Source: Fusarium oxysporum f. sp. lycopersici 4287 (taxonomy: Eukaryota > Ascomycota > Sordariomycetes > Hypocreales > Nectriaceae). Taken from it: a stretch of DNA of 64,000 nucleotides. A program made the position numbers and the translations under genes. Under the pieces are notes generated by a model. It did no database searches. It was given only the letters and a program-made list of their open reading frames with translations, and was not told the DNA's origin. Below are positions 22,744-34,810 of this stretch, piece after piece (positions within the stretch are counted from its first letter, which is position 1; every line of letters begins with the position of its first letter). The DNA lies in assembly GCF_000149955.1 (NCBI RefSeq), contig NC_030998.1, forward strand, positions 942,699 through 1,006,698, written 5' to 3'.

Positions 22744-25105
22744 ATGTCAGGTTCAATCCCTCATCCCTTCGATCCTCTCAGCGGAGAGGAAATCCGCCTG
22801 GCTACCTCTGTTGTGCGCAAAGAGCATGGCGATGCAGTCCACTTCCACATCATAACGCTCCAGGAGCCGCGCAAGGCTGAGATGGTTGCCTGGCTTGCCA
22901 ATCCCTCCAGCGGTGCCAGGCCTCGACGTGTTGCAGAAGTTGTCATCATTGATCCACGAGAGGGTAAAGGCCATGTTTACGATGGACTTGTCGATTTGAA
23001 GCGTCAAAGGATCACAAAGTGGGAGCGCGCTGAAGGACAACAGCCTATTGTGAGACCGCCCCCAAGAATCACATCGGAAAAATGGCTAATTGATGACCAT
23101 CTTGCAGCTTATCGTCGAAGAAATGCTCGAAGTCGAAGAAGCCTGTCGCAAAGATCCTCAAGTCATCGAACAATGCCGAATTAGCGGGATCGCCGCAGAC
23201 GAGATGCACAAAGTCTACGCTGACCCATGGACCATCAGCCACGACCCTCGATACGGTAGCAGCACACGCCTATTCCAAGGCCTAATGTACTTCCGCCCAG
23301 ATGTCGATAACTGCCAATACCAATATCCCCTTGACTTCCACCCGATCTATGATCCCAGGAAGAAGGAGATCATCGCTATTGATATTCCTCGCATTCGACG
23401 ACCTCTTCAGAGAAACAAGGCCGTGGATTACCATCATTTATATATCCAGAAGGAGGGTGGGTATAGAAAGGACTTGAAGCCGATTTACATCTCCCAGCCG
23501 GAGGGTGTTTCGTTCAATGTCAACGGAAGGGAGCTAGAGTGGCAGAATTGGAAGTTCCATATTGGATTCAATTATCGTGAGGGTATTGTCTTCAACAACA
23601 TTACCTTCAACGATAAGGGAAACTTCAGGCCGATCTTCTATCGCATGTCTCTTTCCGAGATGGTTGTTCCCTAGTACGTTGCCATCCGCCCTTTTTGACA
23701 AGTCTCACACTGACATCAATACTTAGTGGTCACCCCGAGCCTCCTCATCATCGCAAGCATGCCTTCGATCTGGGCGAGTATGGTGCCGGATATCTGACAA
23801 ACAGTCTCTCACTTGGCTGTGACTGCAAGGGTATGCTGCCTCTCACTCCTCAGCTTGATCTAGTTCACCAAGCTAACTGTAAAGGTGCCATTCATTATCT
23901 CGATGCCGAGCTCCCAACCCAGACCGGTCAGATTAGAAAGATTGAGAATGCCATATGTATCCATGAGGAAGACGATGGCATTCTGTTCAAACACACAGAC
24001 TTCCGAGACAACTCAACTATCGTCACACGTGCTCGAAAGCTTATCGTTCAGCATGTCTTCACTGCTGCCAACTATGAGTACGCCATTCAAGTATGTTGCA
24101 TCTGCCAAGTATCAAGTGGAGACTACTAACAGAACACAGTGGGTGTTCCATCAGGATGGTACCATCCAGCCAGACATCAAGCTCACCGGTATCCTCAACA
24201 CCTATGTTATGAACCCCGGTGAGGACCTGCAAGGCTACGGAACGCAAGTCAAGAAAGGTAAGTTTTCCAATGACGGTTACGACCTTCAGACTAACCTTAC
24301 CAAGGTGTCAACGCCCATAACCATCAGCATCTATTCCTTCTCCGTATCAACCCCAGTGTCGACGGACACGAGAACACGGTCCACATGGTTGATGCTGTAC
24401 CTTCGGATGCCCCAGTTGGCAGCCCAGAAAACCTCTACGGCAACGCCTTCTATGCTAAGCGCACCAGACTCGAGACGACTGGCCAATCTATCACTGACTA
24501 CAATGGTGCTACATCTCGCTCCTGGGACATTGTCAATGAGAACAAGCTCAATTCTGAGAGTGGCAAGCCTGTCTCGTACAAGCTTGTGAGCCGAGACGTG
24601 CCGAACTTGATGCCCAAGGAGGGTTCTCTTGTATGGAAGAGAGCCTTCTTTGCTCGTCATGCTGTTCATGTGACGAAGTGTAAGACATTCTCCATCCTTA
24701 CGTATCTATGCATCATGCTGACCATTTTCAGATGCGGATGATGAGCTCTGGGCCGCTGGCAACCACGTCGCTCAGACCTCCGGTGAGCCATCCAGAGGCC
24801 TCGGGGCTTGGGTTGGTGACGGTACTAAGAGCGTCGCTAATACTGATATCGTCCTCTGGCACACGTTCGGTATCACGCATTTCCCCGCTCCAGAGGATTT
24901 CCCAGTTATGCCCGCTGAGCCGATTACACTCTTGCTCAGACCCCGTCACTTCTTCACCTGCAACCCTGTCATGGACGTGCCTCCTTCTTACTCAATCACT
25001 CCCAGTGAAGTGGCTGCTAAGAAGGCTGGATTTGATACAACTGATAAGGTTAGCAAGCTGGCGGCTATGAGTGACTCTTCGTGCTGCAAGCCACCTAAGC
25101 TGTAA
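22744..25105 (+). CDS. Primary amine oxidase (copper/topaquinone)
   Basis: Seven exons (22744-23049, 23108-23673, 23727-23830, 23885-24090, 24140-24257, 24305-24679, 24732-25105) join to 682 residues, the normal family length. The topaquinone motif is TAANYEYAI, with Tyr389 the cofactor precursor. The catalytic base is Asp305 in AFDLGEYGAGYLT, and the Cu ligands are the HQH pair His440/His442 (AHNHQHLF) and His608 (GITHFPAPEDFP). The enzyme oxidises primary amines to aldehyde, ammonia and H2O2; methylamine, ethylamine, aminoacetone or aromatic amines are known family substrates. The C-terminus -PKL resembles a weak PTS1, and yeast relatives are peroxisomal. It is convergent with the Zn2Cys6 regulator and lies between glyoxalase I and II. 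Confidence 0.95.
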
Positions 25106-25211
25106 AATATTGGGAATATGTATTGAAGGAAGGATGTTGTACGCGATACAGGATTATCTGGTTTCGAATGTAAAGGACAATCATATCATTATAAATACAT
25201 ATTGGACCACA

Positions 25212-27424
25212 CTATCCCCAATTCGACTTCAAATTCCGACTATCCATCACATCTATCCAATGCGTCGCATACTTCGCGCACTGTTCCGTGTCATAAGCTT
25301 GCCAGATAGCTTTGGTCAAATCTTGCGCTACTGCCACTGGCTTTGGGGGGAGGACGGTCTTCAACGTCTCCAGACGCTCGTGAAGAAATTGTCTGGCAGC
25401 CATGATTCCCGCATTTGCATCTGGATCTGGCTCTGGCTCTGACTCCTCTGGCAGCTCATCGTGAAGGCCAGCGAAGTCAAGGTAATGTATCATGTCGCAA
25501 TCCTCCAGACTGGCATCTTGGCTGAAGGGAACATCTCTGGGAGTAGTGGCCTTGACTTCAATATGTTTTCGCCTGAGTCCAGTGCTGGCCGAGACGCAGA
25601 GTAGTGGCTGGGTCATTTTGCTACCCGAGTCTGTAGGTAACAGTTTCAGTATGCTCACCAAGTTCAGAGCGATTGGGGTGATCCAGTTATCCCACAAGGC
25701 TTGGGCATCTTTCGCCTGTGATTGATCCAGCTCGTGTCGTCTTACGATGAGTTCTGGAAACGTCTGGTACAATTGCAACAGGGTTGATTGACGGTAAGCT
25801 TCGGCAACGTTGAAGAGGTGTTGATTAGGCGTCTTCTTGTCATTCGTCTCTCCAATTGTCTCGCGGCATTCCACATCGAGATCGCAAGTCTGCTTCTCTA
25901 CCACGGCAGCTTCTTCAATGAGCTGCATGGCAGCGCTGATGTTGGCTGACGCAAACATGTCTTGTGGTTTCCGGATTTTGCGTCTGAATTTGTGGCAAAG
26001 TTTCATTGCCCGCATGAACATTTTATAGCTGTCGCTTGAGACCCCAGTCCACGGATGCGGAACCTGTTCAACTGGGTCTGCCGTCACAGGCGCACTGGCA
26101 GGAACTGCTTCCTCGACGTCACCCATTTCTTCCATTTTCTGTAAGCTTCTACAGCTCGATGTCACCATCGACAATAGCATTTCGCAGTAGAGCCAACTCT
26201 TATTAAAGAAGGATAGCAATTGCCGCTGTTCTTCGGATAATGCGTGCTTGTTTTTGTTGACAGCATGAAGGATGGCTTTCGCTTCGCAGAGAAATGGTAA
26301 TCCCAGCTGAGTGGCATTGAGCCAGCAGATGCTGGTTCCAATTCCCATCAGGGAGAACAAGAGACTTGTAGGTACTGAATTGAAGAGTTGGTGCGACTTG
26401 ACAGTATGCAAGTCAGCTCTCATGATTTCGGCCGCCGCCTTCATGTTCGTTATCGATGTCTGCCGCATCATTGGTACTTTGGCGGACAGGTGCGCGGCCG
26501 ACATTGCCTGTAAACTTAGATAAACGAGCTCGCAGTTAGACCATAGAGCGGCAGCAATAGTCCGGTTGAGGTTGACATCAGAATCGTAATTGGACCACAG
26601 AGAACAGACATGGCGAAACCAGTACTCGATGAGCACAGATGGCGTATATGTGATTGCGTTTGGTGTCATTTCGAATGTCAGTCTGCCAGGGTCGACTGTC
26701 GGTAAGGGCATGTTGAATTCAAGGGCCATATTACCAACTGGAATTGAGAGGGTTTCTGAAGCTGAAACTAGGTCGTTGTCACTTTGAGCAGACCCTAAGA
26801 AATCGTCTCCCCACTGCAAGGGGGATACGGAGGACGTCATGTTTGATAGGGAGTAAGCGTCGTGATTTTCGCTGTCGGTGCCACTGAAAGGATGGCTTGC
26901 TTCCTCGTGTTCTTGTTCCAATTGATTTGAGAAGAAGTCACCGTCTGTAGACATCGGGAACAAGGGTGACACAATGCCGTTGAGGTGAAAGACAGACGCG
27001 CTTGCAGCTGGGTCAAAATCATTGGGAACAATCGCTGCTGCCGAACTTATAGAGTTTCTACCAGCTACAGACGCACTCTCTGATCGATATGAGATCTGAG
27101 AATGTGTGTCTGGTTGAGCCTCCGTGGACCGCGCCGAAGGTGAACCCTCTGTTCGCGACTGACGAGGTCGCGATTGAGGCTGTCGAGTGCGCTTCTCATG
27201 CTTGGTAGACCATCGAACATCCAACCGGTATCCACCGCATTTCTGACCACGTGCAGCGCATGACTTGCAAGTTGGTTTTGCTTCGTCGCATTTTGCCTAA
27301 AAAATGGATGAGTACACATTCAAAGTACGGGGATAGTTCCGATGCCTACATGTTTTGACCTGCATGTTACGCAACCGCCCCTGGATCGGGCAACTCGGCC
27401 TTGACTGGATTGCTGAGGAGGCAT
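25212..27424 (-). CDS. Zn2Cys6 transcription factor
   Basis: Two exons (27350-27424, 25212-27296) encode 719 residues. The binuclear zinc cluster is residues 18-45 (Cys18, 21, 28, 35, 38, 45; CVTCRSKHAKCDEAKPTCKSC) and is interrupted by the intron after His25. A basic linker (KHEKRTRQPQSRPRQSRTE) and a long fungal-specific regulatory region follow, with many Leu/Ser. It is divergent from glyoxalase II and convergent with the amine oxidase, so it is the natural candidate to control this locus. That assignment rests on position only. Confidence 0.88.
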
Positions 27425-27425
27425 C

Positions 27426-27996
27426 TGATAAACAAGGAGCATTTAGAAAAAGATGAGATTCCCGATATTGCTATTTGTCGACCCGGGATAACGATGAGAG
27501 CAACTTAATGATGAATATTGTCACCAGGTGACGATCGTTGGATTCTGTCAATTCAAGTCCAAGATAAGGATCGGTAAAAGTTGAGATTCAGCGGTCTTAC
27601 CCCGCAAAATGCCAGGCTCGACCCTGTGACTGATTACCTAACAGTGCCTCTTATACCGGATGAAGATAAGTGTTTCAGGGGTCGTGCCTCTGAAGATTAG
27701 CGGTTGGCTGCGCTGACAGTTAAAGTTCAGTAGCGGCTGATAAGCCTGGAACACCAATCACTTTTGGCTCAATCACTCACATCCTGGCCCGGCACTGACG
27801 GGGGCGGAAGTGCGTCGCCTCGCCCTAAACCCCTCTGTAAAAATTCCCTCTTTTGTTCTAATTACCTCGGCTGAATGGATGCAATTTCGTCACAAGCTCA
27901 GCAGGAGGGGCACATATTATAGAGACTATAAATGACTTAGACCACTAAACTATTGCTTGGAAATAACATCATCACCTTGTATCTCTTATCTTATCA
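27426..27996. promoter_or_regulatory. GATA-rich bidirectional promoter (Zn2Cys6 regulator / glyoxalase II)
   Basis: Six HGATAR sites lie within 571 bp: TGATAA 27426-27431, AGATAA 27562-27567, AGATAA 27664-27669, TGATAA 27738-27743, and the reverse pair 27986-27991 and 27991-27996 just before the glyoxalase II start. Closely spaced GATA pairs are the preferred AreA/NIT2 arrangement. Nitrogen control of both genes is inferred. Confidence 0.5.
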
Positions 27997-28015
27997 AGCC
28001 AAACATTTGTGCAAC

Positions 28016-29214
28016 ATGTTTATCCAACCGATACCCATGTGTATGTGACAGCTCAATGATTACCTGCTCCTTCTTGTCGCTGATTCTTAGCAGGGTGGGG
28101 AAGCAATGATAACTGGGCTTATTTGGTTGTCGATGATGAGAGTCGCGACGCTCTGATTATAGACCCTGCAAATCCTGGAGAGTAAGCGCTTGATCTGGAT
28201 TTACTTAGAACCCAGCTGACAAGGTCTCCAGGGTTGCTCCGGTTCTCATTGCTGCTATTCAGTCCAACAAACTCAATCTTGTCGCTGTAGTAAACACTCA
28301 CCAGTCAGTCATCGACAGTCAACGCTGTGTAACAGTACTTCGAACTAATATCATCTAGCCATTGGGATCACGCTGGCGGTAACGAAGAGATCGTATGTAT
28401 CGTATCGTGGCTCTTTCGACTGTGCGGACTAACGAGAAGACTTAGCTAGCTGCACTAATTAACCTCAAACTTGACGTTATCGGAGGCAAGGACTGCGAAG
28501 GAGTCACGAAAACTCCAAGTCATGGTGAGACTTTCAAGCTTGGGAACATCGCGATAACTAGTATACATACGCCATGTCATACGCAGGATAGTATCTGTTT
28601 CTTCTTCCAAGATGGGGATCAAAAGGCAGTTTTTACAGGCGACACCTTGTTCACTGGCGGTTAGTTGCCCAAAGTCTGGGAGAAATATAGTTTGCTCACA
28701 GAGACATGACAGGATGCGGGAGGTTCTTTGAGGGGACTGCAGAGGAGATGCACGTGGCGCTGAACAAGCATCTTGCATCACTTCCAGACGATACGGTCGT
28801 CTTTGTAAGTTACCCTATTCAGTTTCAACCTTGTATAGGAATTAGACTGACGAACACAGCCCGGTCATGAGTATACTCGAAGCAATGCCAAGTTCGCAAT
28901 CTCTGTATCACAGAGCGAACCAGTGCAGCAGCTTCTGAGCTTCTCTGAGGCAAACCCTGTCACAGTGGGCAAGTACACGATCGGACATGAAAAGGTCGCG
29001 CAGAAATCCTATGGGGTTGATTGAAAGCACTTGACTGATATTTATTGTTTAGCAACATAATGTATTCATGAGACTGGATGTAAGGCCTCACATCAACAAG
29101 AGTAAGAATTCAGCGCTGACCAAATAGGATCCCGACATCCAGAGGGCGACTGGAGAGACAGATCCAGTTAGCGTTATGGAGAAGCTTAGAGAGATGAAGA
29201 ATGAGTACAAGTGA
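28016..29214 (+). CDS. GLO2: Hydroxyacylglutathione hydrolase (glyoxalase II)
   Basis: Nine short exons (28016-28040, 28094-28181, 28232-28303, 28359-28392, 28446-28659, 28713-28804, 28860-28994, 29053-29079, 29128-29214) join in phase to 257 residues. This is a metallo-beta-lactamase-fold enzyme that hydrolyses S-lactoylglutathione to D-lactate and glutathione. The binuclear metal motif NTHHHWDHAGGN has His61, His63, Asp65 and His66. Later ligands are in HTPCHT, FTGDTLFTGG and FPGHEYT. The C-terminal glutathione-side helix YTIGHEKQHNVFMR is complete. Exon 8 is only 27 nt. It is divergent from the Zn2Cys6 regulator and sits about 7 kb from glyoxalase I. Confidence 0.92.
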
Positions 29215-29620
29215 GAAATTATGATCTGACATTCGAGACGAGAGTATTTTGGCTGACTCTTGGCAGAGAACCTGAGCCGAAGCTGTGATGCATGAGATCC
29301 CATCGGATACGTATACAGTTAGGGGCACTGCATCAAACAATGATCTGTCGATCTTCTGTCCAAATCTACAATGCATCTTTAACAGCTCCTCTTACTTCTG
29401 GTCATATGATCTGCATATTCTCCATCTCGTCAAAATTTCACCTAGACTCTCAACCTACCCTATGGGCCTTGGATATAAATGTTGGATTACGTAACTGCCA
29501 TTGGCAGGATAATGCACGTGCACCGTAAGCTCTCCGATTAACATATGAAACGCGGCAGGCAACAACCGTCATCATTTTTCTTTTTCCTCTTCCATCATCA
29601 CATTTCGCTAAGGAGCAACA
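29215..29620. other. Intergenic: glyoxalase II 3' side
   Basis: About 0.4 kb with nothing recognisable. Confidence 0.45.
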
Positions 29621-31012
29621 ATGGATGATTCTTCAGAGACGGGCCGGGTCCCAGGCCCAGAGCAGCCGGAAACGGTGGAAGCAGGTTTGTCGCTGTGCAA
29701 TTCTTGTCCTTCGCCGGACGAGATCAGGCTGGAGCAGAAACACTGAGACAGATAGAAGAAGAAGAACAGTATCTCTCGCCGCATCAGTGGTCGGATTTTT
29801 ACCACATAGACATTCCATCCTCGCCGAGTTCGGTGGAAACACCAAGTTCACCTACATTTTTACCAACTTCGCCGTGCTACTGGTGGCCTGATGAGGTGGA
29901 CGATTCTCTGCCTCATTGGAAAGACCATGTGAACGAGATGCCACTGTTGCCTAATTTACGGCCCCGTGCCATGACGCCACTAGGCTTCCGGGATGAAGAT
30001 CCTAGTGAGACGGTTCAGAGACCAGTTCCGCTTTTCCAAAAGTCGCCATGGTTTAAGCTTCCTCCCAATATTCGACGGGATATACTGCGACTGGCCTTTG
30101 GTGATCGCCGTGTTCATATGAGTTTATCCTTTCGAGAAAAGCATACATCTGATGACGAGAAGGTCGAGTCTTGGCAGTGGTTTGGTTCCATTTGCCATCG
30201 GGGAGAGGCGCCCAGGCCACGAGGAAATGCAGCAGAACAGCAGGAGTTTTGGGAAGATGATTGCAAGCATGGCGATATCGAGCCCCAGAAAATTGGCGTG
30301 ATGAGCTGGCTGCTTTCATGTCGTTAGAAGTCAGTAATGAGCAATATGCTACATCCGGAACAGAATGCTGACTGACCTTGGCAGTTACGCTGAGATGGTT
30401 GACTTATTGTATTCGAGCAACACGATTGCCATGTCTGGTGAAGCGATGATATCCCGTATCGGGCAGCTGGTGCTCCCTCAGAGGCTCTCTGCGGTCACTT
30501 CTCTCGAAATCAGGTGGCCTCTTGAGAGAGAAAATGAAGCTTGTGCTGGACATCACGATGATCACACAAACGCCATACGCAGGTTACTTCATCCGTTCCA
30601 GCTAAATGTTGATCAGCTGAGCGTTGTTCTGGATATGTTGTCACGCACAAGCTTCCCCAACCTTCGGAGACTATGCATATCGTTTGAGAAGGAGTACAGT
30701 CAACGTGGTATCTCCAACCCTGAGGCGCACGATATGATTATCAACAAGCTGCTGCAGTTTGTCAAGAGCAGACCTAAGTTTAAAGAGTGTGCCTTCGCGC
30801 TACCAGAGAAAGTTTTCGGTACTATCACTGAAGATATTCGACCTGTGAATTCCGGCTTGGAGAAGGCTCGAAGATCTTGTAAGCAGGTCTGGTGCGCTTC
30901 CGATGGGAGCCTGCATATCATGCATGTGCCTTTTGTAAACACCTATCCCGACCCTCCGCCGTATTTGGAGAACAGGGAGGATGCTGGATTCTGGCTGCTA
31001 AGAATAAACTAG
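29621..31012 (+). pseudogene. DUF7730-like fungal protein with an in-frame amber codon
   Basis: Three exons (29621-29684, 29738-30329, 30385-31012) keep one frame of 428 codons. The middle holds the family hallmark FQKSPWFKLPPNIRRDILRLAFGD, and the end of exon 2 MSWLLSCR leads into exon 3 YAEMVDLLYSSNTIAM. Relatives read like 'LLSCR-Q-x-Y-E..DLLY'. Here the codon after CR is TAG (30325-30327, codon 218), one base from CAG. The intron 30330-30384 has a good donor (GTCAGT), branch (CTGAC) and acceptor (GCAG), so splicing does not remove the stop. Either the protein ends at 217 residues or the gene is inactivated. Function of this family is unknown. Confidence 0.65.
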
Positions 31013-31562
31013 ATAGATAAGGTTCGATCTATGGGAAGACGTCTGGACCAGGCCAGCCATGATGTTCTGAATTTGTGTAACATGATCGCGGGGTTCGAAT
31101 CAAACGCCAATAGAGTGCATCGGAGAGGATTCCAGGACACGATAATGTATTGAATGAGAATGACGATTCGATTCTACGTTATCATTTTGTGGATTGACTT
31201 GTGTGACGGCCAGTCCTGTTTTGCTCACAGCTCAAAGCCAACTGCCCCTCTTTTCTAGTCGCTTCTCTGCACGCTCAATCTCACTCAGCCCCTGCATCAA
31301 AAAACAGGGGTCCATCCTTGAATTCTCGTTAACGTACAGCCAAACAACTGAGACATAGCAAGCCTCACCTAAGGGAAACACATTATTGCACTTGTTTTCG
31401 TTATTCCGTCTCCGAAGCCTCCTTTTCGACCCTTACACGGCGCGGATCCCTACTATATCGGGACTAGCCGTCGATCATAGATCACTAAACATAAACCTAG
31501 ATAAACCCAAGATCTGATGCCCCGCCCTTTTTTCTGCACCCCCAACTCATCCCTACATCACC
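31013..31562. other. Intergenic: upstream of the second Zn2Cys6 regulator
   Basis: About 0.55 kb, pyrimidine-rich near 31230-31560, consistent with a fungal core promoter. No gene. Confidence 0.45.
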
Positions 31563-33898
31563 ATGCCCGATGATTCTCGGAAGTCCTCTCAGGAGGCCAT
31601 TGCCCAACCAGAAGCCCTCCTACGCTCCGCCTGTACAGAGTGTCATCGACGGAAGCAGAAATGTAACCGTCAATGGCCATGTAACAACTGCCAGAAGCGA
31701 AAAGTCGCCGACCAATGCCGTTTCAGGGACGATTTTAAGGTTGGCTCCGGTGACGATGCTTGGTCGGCTTCTGTTGAGGTGAAAAGAAAGAGAGATCAGG
31801 CGGGAGAGGGTGACGAGAGTGATTCGGATGTTGGTGATGTTTTGGAAGCGATTGGATACAGTCGCCTTCATTTGTTGACAAAGCTTGATCAGAACGTAAG
31901 TCTTCCCCTCTTCGCTGTCGCGTGTTTGCTCACATCGTACAGTCAGGAAGTATAAAGCCTTCTGAGCAGTACAGGCTTAACCCAAAGAACAGCGCCCAAC
32001 TGAAGCGAGCTTTGGACGTGTTACCCCCAAGACACGTCGTTGGTAAGACCACCAATACTGTCGCGTGATAGTCATCTTACAGTTAGCAGATTCCCTAGTC
32101 CAGAGCTTTCTTGATGTCGTCAACTTTTACTATTACATCGTCTACCCACCCTACTTTAGCAACGAGTATGCCCGCTGGTGGGATGACTACACCAAAGGTC
32201 GACCTTGCGGTGTTCAATGGACGTGCTTGTTACTCATGGTCTGCGCTTGTTCCGTGCAGCATGTTGATGGCCAACTCCGAGCCAAGATCGAAAGTGATGT
32301 TGGTGAATCTGTCAAGGAACTGACGCAGAAGTATCACGATGCTGCTCGAGAGCTTCACAGCGCCATCCCTGTTGGCCACGGGCATGTTTACACAGTCCAG
32401 TACCTCTTGCATTCGTGCTACTGGTTCAAGGCTGAGGCGCGGTTTGCAGAGTGCTGGCAAGTTTTGGGTGCTGTTGTACGAGAAGCCCAGATGATCAGTA
32501 AGTCGATGGTCAGTGACTGAGTAGCGTAGTGCTGACTACTGTCCAGATCTTCATAAAAAGCCCGAAGACCAACTGCCAGGGTTTGAGCTGGAGATGAAGA
32601 GACGTCTATGGTGTATCGTTGATTCCTGGGACTGGTAGGTACTTCCTGCAAACTGAACTCCGTGCATACTAATTAGATACAGGCTTGTTTCATCACTGTT
32701 GGCTCGTCCAATGCTCATCGACCGCGCGGAATGTGACGTCGGTCTTCCAAGTCTTACCCTCGAAGACTATCCAGCTTCTCCCATGCTGCATCTCAAGCTT
32801 CAGTCCGAACTTGTCAGCCTCATATTCAAACGCTTTGGTCCACCAAAGATTCTGACTGAGCCTGATGAAATCCGGGACTACCAGGCCATCTTGGAAGGCT
32901 TCATGAAGACTTTCCCGCCAGAGTATGCTCTGGATCATCCCAATACCCCTGCTAACGAGGATCTGCCGTGGATTGCTTTGCACCGCCACTACATGCATAC
33001 TTGCACCCTCTCCATTGCTCTTGGCCCCTTCAGAGGATACATGGCCAAGTCTATGAAGAAGTCAACGGCACCTGCTATTGATCTCGAGTTTCGTGAGACA
33101 GGCATTGGCTATGCCCTTCGTCTCATGGAAGCTGTTCACCGGTTCTTTGAGTACGTATGGACTAGAGATACAACCTTCCACTTTGTGCCATTCTGTATCT
33201 TCGACACAGCGGCTCTTCTGTGCTCTGTCATTATTCACGCTGAAGACGGTATCGTGCCACGTCGCGAAGAAGTCATCGGCTCTATCGCTAGAGCCTTCGC
33301 GACTCTGAAGAAGCTGCGTACCGCTACTAACACAGCCAAAGCTCCCTATGACGTGTTACGACGGCTGATTAAGAAACTGCCGTCGACCGCCGGGATGCAG
33401 GCTGCTGATGCTCATAAGAAGCGTCGATTCGATCAACCACCTGGGAGTAATGGTGCTATTCCTGTTCCTGCAGCCGCCGGACTGCCAAGCTCCCAGCTAG
33501 CCCAAATCGCACCAGCTCCGGTACAGGTGTTGGCTCAACCTGTGCAGCATGTTCTCCCCCAATACCAACCTTACAACAACCCGCCTCCAGTAGTTCCTGG
33601 CAAAATGCAGGCTGGTCAGCAGCCTTTAATGCCGTTTCCTCAGGATGTTCAGGACCATCAGTTCCAGAACTACGCCTACGCTCAGCAGATGAACCCCACT
33701 GCGCCAAATGGGCAGTCCTGGCCTGACGATATTACCAGTAGCATGCAGAGCTTCACTGCTGAGCAGCCCCAGTTCGAGATGGGATGGCAGACAATCTCTG
33801 AGGCTGAGCTGGGTGATCTTGCTATGCTGTGGAATTGGCAGAGTCTGAACTTGGGATTCACCACCAATCCTATCTACCAGAATCGGAAACAAACCTAG
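31563..33898 (+). CDS. Zn2Cys6 transcription factor with fungal-specific TF domain
   Basis: Five exons (31563-31895, 31943-32042, 32090-32497, 32547-32634, 32683-33898) give 714 residues. The zinc cluster is Cys24, 27, 34, 40, 43, 52 (ACTECHRRKQKCNRQWPC and NNCQKRKVADQC). An acidic stretch follows, then the fungal_trans homology region (DSLVQSFLDVVNFYYYIVYPPY; EMKRRLWCIVDSWDW; LARPMLIDRAECDVGLPS). The last 150 residues are rich in Pro and Gln, likely an activation region. Target genes are unknown. The broken DUF7730-like gene and pyranose oxidase are its neighbours, both in the same orientation. Confidence 0.9.
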
Positions 33899-34810
33899 TG
33901 ATAGTCTTTATTACGATTTGCCATTGAGGCAACTTTGATCACTCCTTTGAAGGATATTTGGATCATGGCATAATGGTCTGGGTTAGGTCTTATGAGCTCT
34001 ATGGTAATTTTGTGTAAGGAAATTTTCCTTTAACTTGTCAATACTATCAAAAGTTCTTATTCCAGGATTTCCTTTGCAAGAGTAGATTCTTGACCTGGCT
34101 CCTACCCTTTGCCCACCGCTTGGTCCTCACAACATCATTCCGGACGTCTCAAATACAGTATTGGTTGGGTAAAGTCTGTCTAAGATGTTCAAGCCCCCAG
34201 AAGCCTTTGCGCCACAGCTGAAGTTGATGAAGATAAACCACGTGCAATACTCTATACATGGTTCATATCCTAGGCCAATAGGTGATGCCAATTTCAGGCT
34301 GGCCTGCACTAGGATCCTGGGGAAAATACCATTCGGAATGTTCTGGCTCGGTCCGTAATCTCCACCAGCTTTCTTTGCATAATGTTTCACCTTTCAGCCA
34401 GCCCCCGGTATCCTTGGCATTGCCCTAGGAGCTTCTTTCCGGAGAAGATTGTATAAATGGCTCGAGTTTCCCGGACGATAGGAAGGATTGGATTCACTTG
34501 CAAAGGGAAGATAGATATGGGTTTCTCAACAGTCTCGCTTTTCACTGTAAGGTCTTTTGAAGCACCAGTACGACGGAGTCCTCGGATATGTGACGACTCT
34601 TACCCCTCAATCACATTTTCAGCTGGGCGTAGGTCTTGATATTCTATGTCTGGTTGGAGAACATCACGAGGGAAGCATTCCGACGGATGATAGTTGAAAT
34701 CTATAAGAAGGCTGTTCCCAGCCTCACTATGGACCAACTTCAGCTCTTTAGACTCTTCAAAGTACTCTTTACAGCCTTTCGTCACTCTTTTCAGTCACTC
34801 TTTTGCAATC
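33899..34810. other. Intergenic: upstream of pyranose oxidase
   Basis: About 0.9 kb with no supported gene. Short frames near 34127-34390 and 34600-34785 show no family features. Confidence 0.45.

Noticed and set aside
29665..29740. A 38-nt intron in the first junction of the DUF7730-like gene
   Set aside because: Too short for a fungal intron. The acceptor at 29735-29737 gives 53 nt and the same frame.
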